Below, in pieces: positions 49,134 through 62,358 of a DNA stretch of 64,000 nt; the first letter of the stretch is position 1, and the number at the start of each line of letters is the position of its first letter. A program made the translations under genes and the position numbers. The DNA comes from Alteribacter natronophilus (GTDB lineage Bacteria > Bacillota > Bacilli > Bacillales > Salisediminibacteriaceae). Where the stretch lies: assembly GCF_006007885.1 (NCBI RefSeq), contig NZ_VCRO01000007.1:1-64000 (forward strand). Reading direction: 5' to 3'. A model generated the notes under the pieces. It was not told where the DNA came from. It saw only the letters and a program-made list of their open reading frames with translations, and searched no databases.

Positions 49134-49481
49134 ATGGAAGCAAAAGCAGTAGCGAAACAAGTGCGTATTGCTCCTCGCAAGGTGCGTTTAGTGGTTGATT
49201 TGATTCGCGGCAAAAAGGTTGGAGAAGCAATCTCCATCCTGCGTCATACACCGAAAACAGCTTCTCCGGTCGTTGAGAAACTTGTTAACTCGGCAATCGC
49301 TAACGCTGAGCACAACTACGAAATGGAACCAGATAACCTGGTGGTAAGCCAAGTATTCGTTGATGAAGGAGTTACACTTAAAAGATTCCGTCCACGTGCG
49401 ATGGGTCGTGCAAGCCGCATCAACAAACGTACGAGCCACATTACAGTAGTACTAACAGAAAAAGAAAACAAGGAGGGATAA
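49134..49481 (+). CDS. rplV: 50S ribosomal protein L22
   Basis: A 115-aa protein whose beta-hairpin reaches the exit tunnel. The N-terminal [17 protein letters not shown] and the hairpin [19 protein letters not shown] are intact, without the deletions linked to macrolide resistance. ATG 49134 follows GGGGAGG. Confidence 0.98.
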   Translation: MEAKAVAKQVRIAPRKVRLVVDLIRGKKVGEAISILRHTPKTASPVVEKLVNSAIANAEHNYEMEPDNLVVSQVFVDEGVTLKRFRPRAMGRASRINKRTSHITVVLTEKENKEG

Positions 49482-49483
49482 GT

Positions 49484-50773
<1,290 letters not shown>

Positions 50774-50794
50774 TACTGAGAGGAGGTTTGCACT

Positions 50795-51058
50795 GTGGCT
50801 GAGCGAAATAATCGTAAGAGCTACACTGGCCGTGTTGTATCCGACAAAATGGATAAGACGATCACTGTAGTTGTTGAAACTTACAAAATGCATCCGCTAT
50901 ACGGCAAACGCGTTAAATACTCCAAAAAGTTAAAAGCACATGACGAAAACAACACTGCGAAAGTAAACGACGTTGTCCGCATTATGGAAACACGTCCACT
51001 TTCAAAAGACAAGCGCTTCCGTCTTGTAGAGGTTGTTGAAGAAGCAGTCATTATCTAA
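50795..51058 (+). CDS. rpsQ: 30S ribosomal protein S17
   Basis: An 87-aa OB-fold primary rRNA-binding protein; [17 protein letters not shown] and [17 protein letters not shown] are conserved. GTG start behind AGAGGAGG. Same length as B. subtilis. Confidence 0.98.
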   Translation: MAERNNRKSYTGRVVSDKMDKTITVVVETYKMHPLYGKRVKYSKKLKAHDENNTAKVNDVVRIMETRPLSKDKRFRLVEVVEEAVII

Positions 51059-51101
51059 TAGAAGCTGACGTTTGCTTACCTGAAGGGAGGTAAATTGATC
51101 C

Positions 51102-51470
51102 ATGATCCAACAAGAAAGTCGTTTAAAAGTAGCTGATAACTCAGGTGCCCGTGAAGTACAGTGCATCAAGGTGCTCGGTGGTTCCGGACGCAAGGTGGCT
51201 AACATCGGAGACGTAATCGTCTGCTCGGTAAAACAAGCAACACCCGGTGGCGTTGTCAAGAAGGGTGAAGTAGTGAGAGCAGTAATCGTACGTTCAAAGA
51301 GCGGTGCTCGCCGTCCTGACGGTTCATACATCAAATTCGATGAGAACGCAGCAGTAATCGTACGTGACGACAAGAGCCCGCGCGGAACTCGTATCTTCGG
51401 ACCAGTTGCCCGTGAACTTCGTGAAAACCAGTTCATGAAGATCGTTTCCTTGGCTCCTGAAGTGCTTTAA
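51102..51470 (+). CDS. rplN: 50S ribosomal protein L14
   Basis: A 122-aa protein at the subunit interface, forming bridges with 16S rRNA. It starts [17 protein letters not shown] and contains the conserved [23 protein letters not shown] 51102 follows GGGAGG. Confidence 0.98.
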   Translation: MIQQESRLKVADNSGAREVQCIKVLGGSGRKVANIGDVIVCSVKQATPGGVVKKGEVVRAVIVRSKSGARRPDGSYIKFDENAAVIVRDDKSPRGTRIFGPVARELRENQFMKIVSLAPEVL

Positions 51471-51510
51471 TTGATAAATGGACGGAAATGTCTGTTAAGG
51501 AGGTGCCCTC

Positions 51511-51837
51511 ATGTCTCTAGGCAAAATGCATGTGAAAAAAGGAGATAACGTGAAAGTGATCTCCGGTAAGGATAAAGGCAAGGAAGGAAAAATCCTTGAA
51601 GCTTACCCGAGCAGCAGCCGCGTGCTTGTAGAAGGGGTTAACATGGTGAAAAAACATGCGAAACCATCTCAAGCGAATCCGCAAGGCGGAATCCTTAACC
51701 AGGAAGCGGCTATTCACGCATCCAACGTAATGCCGGTCGACCCGAAGACAGGCGAGCCGACACGCGTTGGATACAAGATCGAAAAAGATAAAAAAGTACG
51801 CGTCGCGAAAAAATCCGGCGAAGTTCTAGATAAGTAA
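51511..51837 (+). CDS. rplX: 50S ribosomal protein L24
   Basis: A 108-aa assembly-initiator protein with a KOW motif ([19 protein letters not shown]). ATG 51511 stands 7 nt after AAGGAGGT; the internal ATG 51526 gives the B. subtilis-like start but lacks its own site, so this version has five extra N-terminal residues. Confidence 0.96.
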   Translation: MSLGKMHVKKGDNVKVISGKDKGKEGKILEAYPSSSRVLVEGVNMVKKHAKPSQANPQGGILNQEAAIHASNVMPVDPKTGEPTRVGYKIEKDKKVRVAKKSGEVLDK

Positions 51838-51868
51838 GAAGTTTCAGGCTGAAAGGAGGTTCACCACA

Positions 51869-52408
51869 ATGAGTCGTTTGAAAGAAAGATACAATCAGGA
51901 GATTGTTCCATCTCTAACTGAGAAGTTCAATTACTCTTCCGTAATGGCGGTTCCAAAACTTGAGAAGATCGTAATCAACATGGGTATCGGTGATGCAGTT
52001 CAAAACTCCAAGGTGCTTGACAAAGCAGTTGAGGAGCTTACTGAAATCTCCGGTCAGAAGCCAGTGATTACAAAAGCGAAAAAGTCTATCGCGGGATTCA
52101 AACTGCGTGAAGGTATGCCGATCGGTGCGAAAGTTACCCTTCGCGGACAGCGCATGTATGACTTCCTTGATAAGCTTATTGCTGTTTCTCTTCCGCGTGT
52201 ACGTGACTTCCGCGGAATTTCAAAGAAAGCCTTTGACGGACGAGGAAACTACACACTTGGTGTGAAAGAGCAGCTGATCTTCCCTGAAATCGAGTATGAC
52301 AAAGTCGATAAAGTCCGCGGAATGGACATCGTCATTGTTACAACTGCCGAAACTGACGAAGAAGCTCGTCAACTGCTCACTGAAATGGGTATGCCGTTTC
52401 AAAAATAA
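51869..52408 (+). CDS. rplE: 50S ribosomal protein L5
   Basis: A 179-aa 5S-rRNA-binding protein of the central protuberance. [18 protein letters not shown] and [18 protein letters not shown] are conserved. ATG 51869 follows AAAGGAGG. Confidence 0.98.
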   Translation: MSRLKERYNQEIVPSLTEKFNYSSVMAVPKLEKIVINMGIGDAVQNSKVLDKAVEELTEISGQKPVITKAKKSIAGFKLREGMPIGAKVTLRGQRMYDFLDKLIAVSLPRVRDFRGISKKAFDGRGNYTLGVKEQLIFPEIEYDKVDKVRGMDIVIVTTAETDEEARQLLTEMGMPFQK

Positions 52409-52435
52409 GATCTCGCCGAAAAGGAGGTTTGAACC

Positions 52436-52621
52436 TTGGCAAAGAAATCAATGATCGCTAAAGCAAAGAGACCTAAAAAGTTTAACGTGCAAGAATACAC
52501 TCGCTGCGAGCGTTGCGGACGTCCACACAGTGTCATCCGTAAGTTCAAATTGTGCCGTATCTGTTTCCGTGATCTCGCGCACAAAGGTCAAATTCCGGGC
52601 GTTAAAAAAGCAAGCTGGTAA
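52436..52621 (+). CDS. rpsN: 30S ribosomal protein S14, zinc type
   Basis: A 61-aa short S14 with two CXXC pairs (CERC and CRIC), the zinc-containing form (called rpsZ or rpsN1). TTG start 52436 lies after AAGGAGG. A zinc-independent paralogue may exist elsewhere. Confidence 0.97.
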   Translation: MAKKSMIAKAKRPKKFNVQEYTRCERCGRPHSVIRKFKLCRICFRDLAHKGQIPGVKKASW

Positions 52622-52649
52622 TTCCGTTTAAGGGAAGGAGGTAAATACG

Positions 52650-53048
52650 ATGGTCATGACTGATCCTATCGCAGATATGCTAACTCGTATTCGTAATGCG
52701 AATACTGTACGTCATACAAGCCTGGAGCTCCCAGGTTCCAAGATCAAAAAAGAAGTTGCGGACATCCTGAAGCGTGAAGGCTTCATCCGCGACTACGAAT
52801 TCATTGAGGATAACAAGCAAGGCATCCTTCGTATTTTCCTTAAGTACGGTGTAAATAACGAGCGCGTTATTACCGGACTTAAGAAAATCAGTAAACCAGG
52901 CCTTCGTGTCTATGCAAAAGCTGATGAAGTACCAAAAGTTCTCGGCGGACTTGGTATCGCAGTGATCTCTTCATCAACTGGCATTATCACAGACAAAGAA
53001 GCCCGTCAGCAGCAGGTTGGCGGAGAAGTTCTCGCTTATATTTGGTAA
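52650..53048 (+). CDS. rpsH: 30S ribosomal protein S8
   Basis: A 132-aa central-domain assembly protein starting [18 protein letters not shown] and ending in the GGEVLAYIW signature. In E. coli S8 represses the spc operon; Bacillus usage is less clear. ATG 52650 follows GGAAGGAGG. Confidence 0.98.
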   Translation: MVMTDPIADMLTRIRNANTVRHTSLELPGSKIKKEVADILKREGFIRDYEFIEDNKQGILRIFLKYGVNNERVITGLKKISKPGLRVYAKADEVPKVLGGLGIAVISSSTGIITDKEARQQQVGGEVLAYIW

Positions 53049-53077
53049 TATCGAACGGAAGAATGGAGGTGTAAGGT

Positions 53078-53614
53078 ATGTCACGAATCGGTTTAAAACC
53101 AGTTGAGATTCCATCCGGAGTTGAAGTGAAGCAGGAAGGTAACTCCATTACGGTCAAAGGACCTAAAGGAGAGCTGACACGCACACTTCATGCGGACATC
53201 ACTGTAGAGCAGGAAGATAACACTATCTTCGTTAAGCGCCCATCTGATCATAAAGAGCACCGTGCCCTTCACGGTACAACACGGAGCGTAATCAACAACA
53301 TGGTTGAAGGTGTAACAAAAGGTTTCGAAAAGAAGCTTGAACTTGTCGGTGTCGGTTACCGTGCCCAGAAATCAGGCAGCAAAGTGACGCTGAGCGTTGG
53401 TCTTTCCCACCCGGTTGAATTTAATCCGGAAGACGGACTTGAAATCGATGTTCCTGAGAACACGAAGATCACCGTTAAAGGAATTGACAAAGAACGTGTA
53501 GGAGCTCTTGCTTCTAACATTCGTGCTGTAAGACCACCTGAACCTTACAAAGGCAAAGGGATTCGCTACGAAGGCGAATACGTACGCCGTAAAGAAGGTA
53601 AAACAGGTAAATAA
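53078..53614 (+). CDS. rplF: 50S ribosomal protein L6
   Basis: A 178-aa two-domain protein near the factor-binding site. The C-terminal signature [21 protein letters not shown] is recognisable. ATG 53078 follows ATGGAGGTG. Confidence 0.98.
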   Translation: MSRIGLKPVEIPSGVEVKQEGNSITVKGPKGELTRTLHADITVEQEDNTIFVKRPSDHKEHRALHGTTRSVINNMVEGVTKGFEKKLELVGVGYRAQKSGSKVTLSVGLSHPVEFNPEDGLEIDVPENTKITVKGIDKERVGALASNIRAVRPPEPYKGKGIRYEGEYVRRKEGKTGK

Positions 53615-53647
53615 GGTTAAATAACGGAATGAAAGGAATGACGTTCA

Positions 53648-54010
53648 ATGATCACAAAGGCTGACAAGAACGTGGTACGTAAGAAACGACACGCACATGT
53701 TCGTCGTACGATCACGGGTACTGCTGAACGTCCTCGTTTGAATGTTTTCCGTTCTAATAAGCACATTTACGCACAGGTAATTGACGACGTAAACCGCGTT
53801 ACAATTGCAAGTGCTGATAGCTTAGATAAAGAACTTAAACTTGAAAACGGCGGAAATAAAGAAGCTGCCCAGAAAATCGGCGAAGCTGTTGCTAAGCGTG
53901 CCCTTGAAAAAGGCATTGAAACTGTGGTATTTGACCGCGGCGGATACCTTTATCATGGTCGAGTGAAAGAACTTGCAGATGCAGCCCGCGAAGCTGGTCT
54001 GAAGTTTTAA
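53648..54010 (+). CDS. rplR: 50S ribosomal protein L18
   Basis: A 120-aa 5S-rRNA-binding protein. [20 protein letters not shown] and [20 protein letters not shown] are conserved. ATG 53648; ribosome site GAAAGGA is weaker than those of its neighbours. Confidence 0.98.
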   Translation: MITKADKNVVRKKRHAHVRRTITGTAERPRLNVFRSNKHIYAQVIDDVNRVTIASADSLDKELKLENGGNKEAAQKIGEAVAKRALEKGIETVVFDRGGYLYHGRVKELADAAREAGLKF

Positions 54011-54035
54011 TTAACGACAAAAGGAGGGAAATTCA

Positions 54036-54533
54036 TTGCGTATCGACCCTAACAAACTTGAACTTGAAGAGAGAGTAGTAACTGTCAACCGTGTTGCGAA
54101 AGTGGTAAAAGGCGGTCGTCGTTTCCGCTTTGCTGCACTGGTTGTAGTTGGAGATAAAAACGGACACGTAGGTTTCGGCATGGGTAAAGCCCTTGAAGTA
54201 CCTGAAGCGATCCGTAAAGCGATTGAAGACGCGAAGAAAAACCTTATCACGATCCCAATTCAGGGTACGACAATCCCTCACCAGATCACTGGTGAATTCG
54301 GAGCAGGAAGCGTACTGCTTAAGCCGGCTTCCGAGGGTACTGGTATTATCGCCGGTGGACCTGTCCGTGCCGTACTCGAACTTGGCGGTGTCGGTGACAT
54401 CCTCAGTAAATCCCTTGGCTCAAACAACCCAATCAACATGGTTCGTGCCACAATCCAGGGACTTACTGAACTAAAAAGCCCGGAAGATGTTGCAAAGCTT
54501 CGCGGCAAATCAGTAGAAGAGCTACTAGGTTAA
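54036..54533 (+). CDS. rpsE: 30S ribosomal protein S5
   Basis: A 165-aa protein of the decoding and mRNA-helicase region. [21 protein letters not shown] and [20 protein letters not shown] are present. It uses a TTG start at 54036 after AAAGGAGGG. Confidence 0.98.
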   Translation: MRIDPNKLELEERVVTVNRVAKVVKGGRRFRFAALVVVGDKNGHVGFGMGKALEVPEAIRKAIEDAKKNLITIPIQGTTIPHQITGEFGAGSVLLKPASEGTGIIAGGPVRAVLELGGVGDILSKSLGSNNPINMVRATIQGLTELKSPEDVAKLRGKSVEELLG

Positions 54534-54546
54534 GGAGGGAATTAAC

Positions 54547-54735
54547 ATGGCTAAAAAACTTGAAATTACCCTCACACGCAGCCTGATCGGACGCCCGCAG
54601 GATCAGCGCGTTACCGTGAATACCCTGGGTCTTCGCAAAATGAACCATACAGTGGTTCAGGAAGACAACGCAGCGATCCGCGGTATGGTGAACAAAGTAT
54701 CTCACCTTGTAACTGTTAAAGAAATCGAAGCATAA
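54547..54735 (+). CDS. rpmD: 50S ribosomal protein L30
   Basis: A 62-aa protein; [20 protein letters not shown] and [11 protein letters not shown] are typical of short bacterial L30. ATG 54547 follows AAGGAGGG, between rpsE and rplO. Confidence 0.97.
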   Translation: MAKKLEITLTRSLIGRPQDQRVTVNTLGLRKMNHTVVQEDNAAIRGMVNKVSHLVTVKEIEA

Positions 54736-54766
54736 GTACAAGATTAAGAGTTGAGGAGGTGCCGAC

Positions 54767-55207
54767 ATGAAACTTCACGAACTTAAAGCCTCAGAAGGTT
54801 CCCGTAAAGTTCGCAAACGTGTTGGACGCGGTATTGCTACCGGTAACGGAAAAACTGCAGGCCGTGGTCACAAAGGACAGAACGCCCGCTCAGGCGGTGG
54901 CGTACGTCCAGGGTTTGAAGGTGGCCAGATGCCAATCTTCCGCCGTCTTCCAAAGCGCGGTTTCACAAACCCTACACGTAAAGAGTTTGCGATTGTAAAC
55001 CTTGAAACGCTTAACCGTTTCGAAGAGGGAACTGAAGTAACTCCTGAGCTTCTGATCGAGTCCGGCGTTGTCAGCAGCGCGAAGGACGGAATCAAGGTTC
55101 TTGGGAATGGCAAGCTTGAAAACAAGCTTACAGTGAAAGCCCATAAATTCTCCGCTTCTGCAAAAGAAGCAATTGAGGCTGCCGGCGGAACTACAGAGGT
55201 GGTCTAA
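54767..55207 (+). CDS. rplO: 50S ribosomal protein L15
   Basis: A 146-aa late-assembly protein with the Gly-rich N-terminal part ([20 protein letters not shown]). Same length as B. subtilis. Its stop codon shares one base with the secY start (TAATG). Confidence 0.98.
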   Translation: MKLHELKASEGSRKVRKRVGRGIATGNGKTAGRGHKGQNARSGGGVRPGFEGGQMPIFRRLPKRGFTNPTRKEFAIVNLETLNRFEEGTEVTPELLIESGVVSSAKDGIKVLGNGKLENKLTVKAHKFSASAKEAIEAAGGTTEVV

Positions 55208-56499
55208 TGTTTCGAACAATCTCCAATATCATGCGGATTGGTGATTTAAGAAAAAAGGTATTATTTACCTTGACCATGCTCGTAATTTTCCGTATTGGAG
55301 CGCATATCCCGGCGCCGGGAGTAGACGCGGACATTCTCGACTTTCAGGGCGAGATGAACGCATTTGGATTTCTGAACACTTTCGGGGGCGGAGCACTTGA
55401 GAACTTCTCGATCTTCGCTACCGGGATTATGCCCTACATTACGGCATCCATTATTGTTCAGTTACTCCGTATGGACGTAGTACCGAAGTTTACGGAATGG
55501 GCGAAGCAGGGTGAGGCCGGACGTCGTAAGCTGGCTCAGTTTACACGGTACTTTACCATTATTATTGCCTTTGTCCAGGCTTTGGGGATGTCCATCGGTT
55601 TTAACCGGATCTTTCCGGGGCTTGTTCCGGATCCGGGTGTCGTAACCTATCTTCTGATCGCCCTCACACTGACGGCAGGTACAGCCTTCCTGATGTGGCT
55701 CGGTGAACAGATTACGGCCCAGGGTGTTGGAAACGGAATATCAATTTTGATCTTTGCAGGAATTGCAGCCGCGATTCCGAACGGAGTGAACCAGCTGTAT
55801 GCGACACAGATCGCAGATGCCGGTGATGCCCTGTTCCTCGGAATTGTGACAATTGCACTGCTTGCACTGGCTGTACTGCTGCTCGTGGTCTTCGTAATCT
55901 TCGTTCAGCAGGCCCTTCGCAAGATTCCTGTACAGTATGCAAAGCGCCTTGTTTCAGGTAAGCCTCAGGGCGGACAGAGCACGCATCTTCCGCTGAAAGT
56001 GAACTCAGCAGGGGTAATTCCGGTTATCTTTGCCATGTCACTATTCATCTTCCCGCCGACTGTTGCCGGATTCTTCGGAGACGACAGCACAATCGCGGGC
56101 TGGGTCACTCAGAACTTTGATTATACGCAGCCGTTTGGACTTGCTGTTTATGCAGCACTGATCATCGGTTTCACGTATTTCTACACGTTCGTACAGGTGA
56201 ACCCGGAACAGATGGCTGACAACCTGAAAAAGCAGGGTGGATATATCCCGGGAATCCGTCCAGGAAAAACAACGCAAGTCTACATTACACGAATCCTGTA
56301 CCGTCTCACGTTCGTCGGTGCGCTTTTCCTTGCGTCTGTCTCCGTCATTCCGGTCTTTTTCACTGAACTGGCAGGTCTACCTGCAGGCGTTCAGATCGGG
56401 GGAACAGGACTCCTCATCGTGACGGCAGTTGCCCTTGATACCATGAAGCAGATCGAGAGCCAGATGATTAAACGGAGCTATAAAGGATTCATTAAATAA
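55207..56499 (+). CDS. secY: Preprotein translocase channel subunit SecY
   Basis: A 430-aa protein with ten predicted membrane helices forming the Sec channel. Conserved segments include RIGAHIPAPGVD after helix 1, FSIFATGIMPYITASIIVQLL and the cytoplasmic loop GYIPGIRPGKTTQ. It starts on the last base of the rplO stop codon, so it is translationally coupled. Works with SecE encoded at 28063. Confidence 0.98.
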   Translation: MFRTISNIMRIGDLRKKVLFTLTMLVIFRIGAHIPAPGVDADILDFQGEMNAFGFLNTFGGGALENFSIFATGIMPYITASIIVQLLRMDVVPKFTEWAKQGEAGRRKLAQFTRYFTIIIAFVQALGMSIGFNRIFPGLVPDPGVVTYLLIALTLTAGTAFLMWLGEQITAQGVGNGISILIFAGIAAAIPNGVNQLYATQIADAGDALFLGIVTIALLALAVLLLVVFVIFVQQALRKIPVQYAKRLVSGKPQGGQSTHLPLKVNSAGVIPVIFAMSLFIFPPTVAGFFGDDSTIAGWVTQNFDYTQPFGLAVYAALIIGFTYFYTFVQVNPEQMADNLKKQGGYIPGIRPGKTTQVYITRILYRLTFVGALFLASVSVIPVFFTELAGLPAGVQIGGTGLLIVTAVALDTMKQIESQMIKRSYKGFIK

Positions 56500-56562
56500 A
56501 AGGAAAGGGAGATTTACGCTCCCTTTGCCTTCGATCGTGAATGAAGTACGATGGAGGGATAA

Positions 56563-57962
<1,400 letters not shown>

Positions 57963-57984
57963 TAAAATTGAAGGTGGTCAACAG

Positions 57985-58287
57985 ATGAAAGATCCTGAAA
58001 CCGTTCCGCAGCTCGGTGAGCTTGTGCGAATAGTCAAGGGCAGAGATAAAGATCAGTATGCGTGCATTATCAGTGTGCTGGATTCCAGATTCGTTCTGAT
58101 AGCCGACGGTGATAAGCGGAAGGTTGACAGAGCGAAGAAGAAAAACATTCAGCATCTGGAACGTACCGAACTGGTCATGCCCGAGGTCAAAAACAGTATC
58201 GTTGATACGGGCCGTGTCACCAATGCTAAATTGCGGTTTGCAATTTCATCATATATGAATGACAACTTACTGAAGGAAGGAGAGTAA
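57985..58287 (+). CDS. KOW-domain RNA-binding protein (L14e-like)
   Basis: A 100-aa protein with an N-terminal KOW-like motif ([20 protein letters not shown]) and a basic segment [13 protein letters not shown], resembling short bacterial relatives of archaeal/eukaryotic L14e/L27e-type proteins. The same small gene stands between map and infA in B. subtilis and other Bacilli. A ribosome or rRNA role is inferred from company and domain only. ATG 57985 follows AGGTGG; infA starts 4 nt after its stop. Confidence 0.85.
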   Translation: MKDPETVPQLGELVRIVKGRDKDQYACIISVLDSRFVLIADGDKRKVDRAKKKNIQHLERTELVMPEVKNSIVDTGRVTNAKLRFAISSYMNDNLLKEGE

Positions 58288-58291
58288 ATTC

Positions 58292-58510
58292 ATGGCCAAA
58301 GAAGATGTAATCGAAGTAGAAGGAACGGTCATTGAGCCGCTTCCAAATGCGATGTTTCGAGTTGAACTGGAAAATGGACACAAGATTCTCGCCCACGTAT
58401 CCGGTAAGATCCGTATGCACTTCATTCGTATCCTACCAGGAGATAAAGTGACCGTTGAATTGTCTCCCTATGATTTAAGCCGTGGTCGCATCACGTATCG
58501 TTATAAATAA
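58292..58510 (+). CDS. infA: Translation initiation factor IF-1
   Basis: A 72-aa OB-fold protein that blocks the A site during initiation. [21 protein letters not shown] and [13 protein letters not shown] are diagnostic. ATG 58292 follows GAAGGAGAG. Confidence 0.98.
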   Translation: MAKEDVIEVEGTVIEPLPNAMFRVELENGHKILAHVSGKIRMHFIRILPGDKVTVELSPYDLSRGRITYRYK

Positions 58511-58672
<162 letters not shown>

Positions 58673-58693
58673 TCAACAGGAGGTGTAACGTAA

Positions 58694-59059
58694 ATGGCAC
58701 GTATTGCTGGAGTCGACATTCCCCGCGATAAGCGAATTGTCGTATCACTCACTTACGTTTACGGAATCGGACAATCAAGAGCTGCTGAGATCCTGAAGGA
58801 AGCGGGCGTATCAGAAGATACCCGTGTACGCGATCTTACAGAAGATGAACTCGGCCGCATCCGTGAAGTTGTAGACGGCATCAAAGTAGAAGGTGACCTT
58901 CGCCGTGAAGTGTCCCTTAACATTAAACGTCTGATCGAAATCGGATCTTTCCGTGGAATCCGCCACCGTCGCGGTCTTCCTGTCCGTGGTCAGAAAACGA
59001 AGAACAACGCACGTACGCGTAAAGGACCTCGCCGTACTGTAGCGAACAAGAAGAAGTAA
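58694..59059 (+). CDS. rpsM: 30S ribosomal protein S13
   Basis: A 121-aa head protein contacting P-site tRNA and the large subunit. [19 protein letters not shown] and the C-terminal [20 protein letters not shown] tail are conserved. ATG 58694 follows AGGAGGTG. Confidence 0.98.
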   Translation: MARIAGVDIPRDKRIVVSLTYVYGIGQSRAAEILKEAGVSEDTRVRDLTEDELGRIREVVDGIKVEGDLRREVSLNIKRLIEIGSFRGIRHRRGLPVRGQKTKNNARTRKGPRRTVANKKK

Positions 59060-59077
59060 AGGAGGTAATGTACTGTT

Positions 59078-59470
59078 ATGGCTAAAGCTAAAACGACTCG
59101 TACAAAACGTCGTCAGCGTAAGAATATTGAATCCGGAATTGCGCATATCCGCTCCACATTCAACAACACGATCGTAACGATCACAGACCCTCGCGGGAAT
59201 GCAATTTCCTGGGCCAGTGCTGGTGCATTAGGCTTTAAAGGATCCCGTAAATCAACTCCTTTCGCAGCTCAGACTGCTGCTGAAACTGCTGCCAAGGCGG
59301 CGATGGAGCATGGTATGAAGGCTGTGGAAGTTTCCGTTAAGGGCCCTGGTGCCGGACGTGAAGCTGCAATCCGCTCCCTTCAGGCAACTGGTCTGGAAGT
59401 TAACATGATTAAAGATGTTACTCCGGTACCTCACAACGGCTGCCGTCCACCAAAACGTCGTCGAGTATAA
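59078..59470 (+). CDS. rpsK: 30S ribosomal protein S11
   Basis: A 130-aa platform protein. [20 protein letters not shown] and the C-terminal [17 protein letters not shown] are signatures. ATG 59078 follows AAGGAGG, 18 nt after rpsM. Confidence 0.98.
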   Translation: MAKAKTTRTKRRQRKNIESGIAHIRSTFNNTIVTITDPRGNAISWASAGALGFKGSRKSTPFAAQTAAETAAKAAMEHGMKAVEVSVKGPGAGREAAIRSLQATGLEVNMIKDVTPVPHNGCRPPKRRRV

Positions 59471-59650
59471 TAACGGTCAAAGGTATGGATTTCCATACCC
59501 GTGTCAATAATGGATAAGAGTCATGAATAAATCAGGGCTCTTTTGGGAATATTGACGATTCGTAAAAGATCGGATGTGCCCAATGAGGGATTCCGGTCTG
59601 ACCGTTACCGGTCAGCCGGGGTTTCGACGTTTTGAAGGAGGGTTTGTTTA

Positions 59651-60595
59651 ATGATCGAAATCGAAAAGCCGAAAATTGAACCTGTAGAAATTAATGATGA
59701 TGCTTCATATGGCAAATTTGTAGTGGAACCATTAGAACGGGGATATGGTACGACGCTTGGCAACTCCCTTCGCCGTATTCTTCTTTCCTCACTGCCGGGT
59801 TCAGCGGTAACAAGTGCGCAGTTCGATACTGTTCTTCATGAGTTTTCAACGATTGAAGGCGTAACGGAAGACGTAACAACGATTATTCTGAATCTGAAGA
59901 AGCTTGCGCTTAAGATCTACTCTGATGAAGAGAAAACCCTTGAGGTTGAAGCCCAGGGTGAAGGTGTCGTAACGGCAGCTGATCTTATGCACGACAGTGA
60001 CGTGGAGGTTTTAAACCCTGATCTTCATATTGCCACACTGTCCAAAAACGCCAATTTTCACTTGAAGCTTTCGGCAAACCGCGGTCGCGGCTATGTGCCT
60101 GCTGAAGGAAACAACACAGGCGAGCTGCCAATCGGTGTGATTCCGATTGACTCGATCTATACACCGGTTTCCCGCGTGAACTTCCAGGTTGAAAATACGC
60201 GTGTCGGTCAGATTACCAACTACGACAAACTCACAATGGACGTGTGGACGGACGGAAGCATCCGCCCGGAAGAAGCCGTTTCACTTGGTGCGAAGATTCT
60301 TACCGAGCACCTGAACATCTTCGTCGGCCTCACTGATCAGGCTCAGAATGCCGAGATCATGGTGGAGAAAGAAGAAGATCAGAAAGAAAAAGTACTCGAG
60401 ATGACGATCGAGGAGCTTGATCTTTCCGTGCGTTCCTACAACTGTCTGAAGCGTGCAGGAATTAACACTGTTCAGGAACTGACTCAGAAGTCAGAAGAAG
60501 ATATGATGAAAGTCCGTAACCTTGGACGCAAGTCCCTGGAAGAAGTTCAGGAAAAGCTGGGCGAACTGGGCCTTGGCTTACGCAACGAAGAGTAA
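59651..60595 (+). CDS. rpoA: DNA-directed RNA polymerase alpha subunit
   Basis: A 314-aa subunit. The N-terminal assembly domain contains [22 protein letters not shown]; the C-terminal domain (about 245-314), with [20 protein letters not shown], binds UP elements and activators. Same length as B. subtilis RpoA. The 180-nt gap upstream has two hairpins, GGTATGGA/TCCATACC (near 59483) and CTGACCG/CGGTCAG (near 59597), of unknown role. Confidence 0.98.
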   Translation: MIEIEKPKIEPVEINDDASYGKFVVEPLERGYGTTLGNSLRRILLSSLPGSAVTSAQFDTVLHEFSTIEGVTEDVTTIILNLKKLALKIYSDEEKTLEVEAQGEGVVTAADLMHDSDVEVLNPDLHIATLSKNANFHLKLSANRGRGYVPAEGNNTGELPIGVIPIDSIYTPVSRVNFQVENTRVGQITNYDKLTMDVWTDGSIRPEEAVSLGAKILTEHLNIFVGLTDQAQNAEIMVEKEEDQKEKVLEMTIEELDLSVRSYNCLKRAGINTVQELTQKSEEDMMKVRNLGRKSLEEVQEKLGELGLGLRNEE

Positions 60596-60640
60596 ACTGC
60601 ACAAGGCTTCTGTCCGGACGCAGTTCCTCTTCTTAAAAAT

Positions 60641-60669
60641 GGGAAACGCGGACTTATCTCCGTGTTCCC
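60641..60669 (+). other. Hairpin between rpoA and rplQ
   Basis: GGGAAACGCGGA (60641-60652) pairs with TCCGTGTTCCC (60659-60669) with a bulge and a wobble. There is no T-run. It is 55 nt before rplQ and could be a processing or feedback site. Confidence 0.45.
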
Positions 60670-60724
60670 GGTGCGGGATGAATCTGAAATAACGGACAAC
60701 CTTTAGAGAAGGAGGGACTCACAC

Positions 60725-61084
60725 ATGGGATACAGAAAACTCGGTCGTGACAGCTCTGCACGTAAAGCGCTGCTTCGCGATCTTACAACTGACCTGATCA
60801 TCAACGAACGAATTGAAACGACTGAATCAAAAGCGAAGGAGCTTCGTTCTGTCGTTGAGCAGATGATTACACTTGGAAAGCGCGGCGATCTTCACGCTCG
60901 TCGTCAGGCAGCTGCTTTCGTACGTGCTGAACTTGCAGACGAGGAAGGCACTACAGCTGTTCAGAAGCTTTTTGATGATGTGGCTAAGCGTTACGAGGAC
61001 CGTCAAGGCGGATACACTCGTGTCCACAAGCTGGGACCACGCCGCGGAGACGGCGCTGAAATGGCAATCATCGAATTGGTATAA
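60725..61084 (+). CDS. rplQ: 50S ribosomal protein L17
   Basis: A 119-aa protein near the tunnel exit. [20 protein letters not shown] and [21 protein letters not shown] are conserved. ATG 60725 follows GAAGGAGGG. Last gene of the alpha operon before a terminator. Confidence 0.98.
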   Translation: MGYRKLGRDSSARKALLRDLTTDLIINERIETTESKAKELRSVVEQMITLGKRGDLHARRQAAAFVRAELADEEGTTAVQKLFDDVAKRYEDRQGGYTRVHKLGPRRGDGAEMAIIELV

Positions 61085-61102
61085 ACTTTTAACCGATTGC
61101 TT

Positions 61103-61161
61103 AAAAGGGCGGGACTCAGAATCTGACACAACGGCAGGTTCTGTTTCTATGCCCTTTTTTT
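61103..61161 (+). terminator. Intrinsic terminator after rplQ
   Basis: AAAAGGGC (61103-61110) pairs with GCCCTTTT (61151-61158), with inner pairing CAGAATCTG/CAGGTTCTG, and a T-run to 61161. It ends the superoperon. Confidence 0.88.
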
Positions 61162-61216
61162 GCGCGTCCGGAAGGAAGAAAAATACATTCATTCCGACAC
61201 TCTTTAATTATGAAAG

Positions 61217-61341
61217 CTCCGCTTCACGCCGTCCGTTCGCTTTCCGCGTCGGCCGGTGAGCCTCCTCGGGCATACGCCCTGCGGGGGCTCACCCGGGCCC
61301 CTTCTGCCGCAGGAGTCTCACTGCCAGCGTGAAGCTGCGCT
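61217..61341 (-). repeat. Dispersed palindromic repeat, copy C (reverse orientation)
   Basis: The reverse complement closely follows copy B. The ends carry a perfect 9-bp inverted repeat, GCTTCACGC (61220-61228) with GCGTGAAGC (61327-61335). It occupies most of the 351-bp gap 61162-61512 between the rplQ terminator and ecfA1; nothing else there is identifiable. Confidence 0.85.
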
Positions 61342-61512
61342 TGTTTTCGCTTAATGGTTTTTGTGGAGCGGAAGTCAGGAACTTCTGCGGAAGCTCTCTC
61401 CTGCGGCAGCAGAACAGCTCTATAATTTGAGAGAGTCATATAAACTAGACAAACCTCCGGCAACTGCATCACGACCAGACTATCAAAGGCCCGGGGAACA
61501 GGAGAGGATGTT

Positions 61513-62358
61513 ATGGCTGAAGAAACAGCTGTACAGGTGAACAACGTCACGTATCGTTACGCGGAAGGTGCGCCGTCTGTTCTCTCCGGACTGTCACTGA
61601 AAGTGGAGCAGAACGAGTGGGTGGCCATCACCGGTCATAACGGATCCGGCAAGTCCACGCTTGCCAGACTGATAAACGGCCTCCTGCTTCCGGAACATGG
61701 TGACATCCTTGTTCAGGGTTTAAACAGTGCTTCTGAAGATGACAAAGTCCATATAAGACGGAAAGTCGGTATGGTGTTTCAGAATCCTGACAACCAGATT
61801 GTCGCTCCAACCGTTCAGGATGATGTAGCGTTCGGCCTGGAGAATACCGGTGTGGACCCACAGACGATGGAGAAACGTGTCGCATGGGCAATTAAAGCTG
61901 CAGGTCTCGCCGGGCTTGAGCACGCTGAACCCCATAATCTTTCCGGGGGACAGAAGCAGCGCGTAGCCATTGCAGGCATTCTGGCTCTGAAACCGGACAT
62001 ACTCGTTCTCGACGAAGCAACGTCCATGCTGGACCCCCTTGGGAAAAAAGAAGTGATGTCGCTTGCGGGGCGGCTTCATAAAGAAGAAAACGTTACTGTG
62101 ATCAGCATCACTCATGACCTTGAGGAAGTGCTCAGGGCCGACCGAATGATCGTAATGAACCAGGGTGTTGTTACAGCAGACGGAAAGCCCGATGACGTGT
62201 TCAGGGAAAAGGAAATTCTTGACCGTGCAGGGCTGGAACAGCCGTTCAGTGTCCGCCTTCGGGAGGAGCTGGCACGCCGGGAGGTTGTCATCCCGGAAAA
62301 TGCGGTATCTGAGAAAGCGATGGTGAGTGCGTTATGCAGATTAAAGCACAAAACCTAG
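61513..62358 (+). CDS. ecfA1: ECF transporter ATPase A1
   Basis: A 281-aa ABC ATPase of the shared energy-coupling-factor module that powers vitamin and metal uptake through exchangeable S components. Walker A is GHNGSGKST, signature LSGGQKQRVAIAG, Walker B ILVLDEATSMLDP. ATG 61513 follows AGGAGAGG. It overlaps ecfA2 by 25 bp. Confidence 0.96.
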   Translation: MAEETAVQVNNVTYRYAEGAPSVLSGLSLKVEQNEWVAITGHNGSGKSTLARLINGLLLPEHGDILVQGLNSASEDDKVHIRRKVGMVFQNPDNQIVAPTVQDDVAFGLENTGVDPQTMEKRVAWAIKAAGLAGLEHAEPHNLSGGQKQRVAIAGILALKPDILVLDEATSMLDPLGKKEVMSLAGRLHKEENVTVISITHDLEEVLRADRMIVMNQGVVTADGKPDDVFREKEILDRAGLEQPFSVRLREELARREVVIPENAVSEKAMVSALCRLKHKT

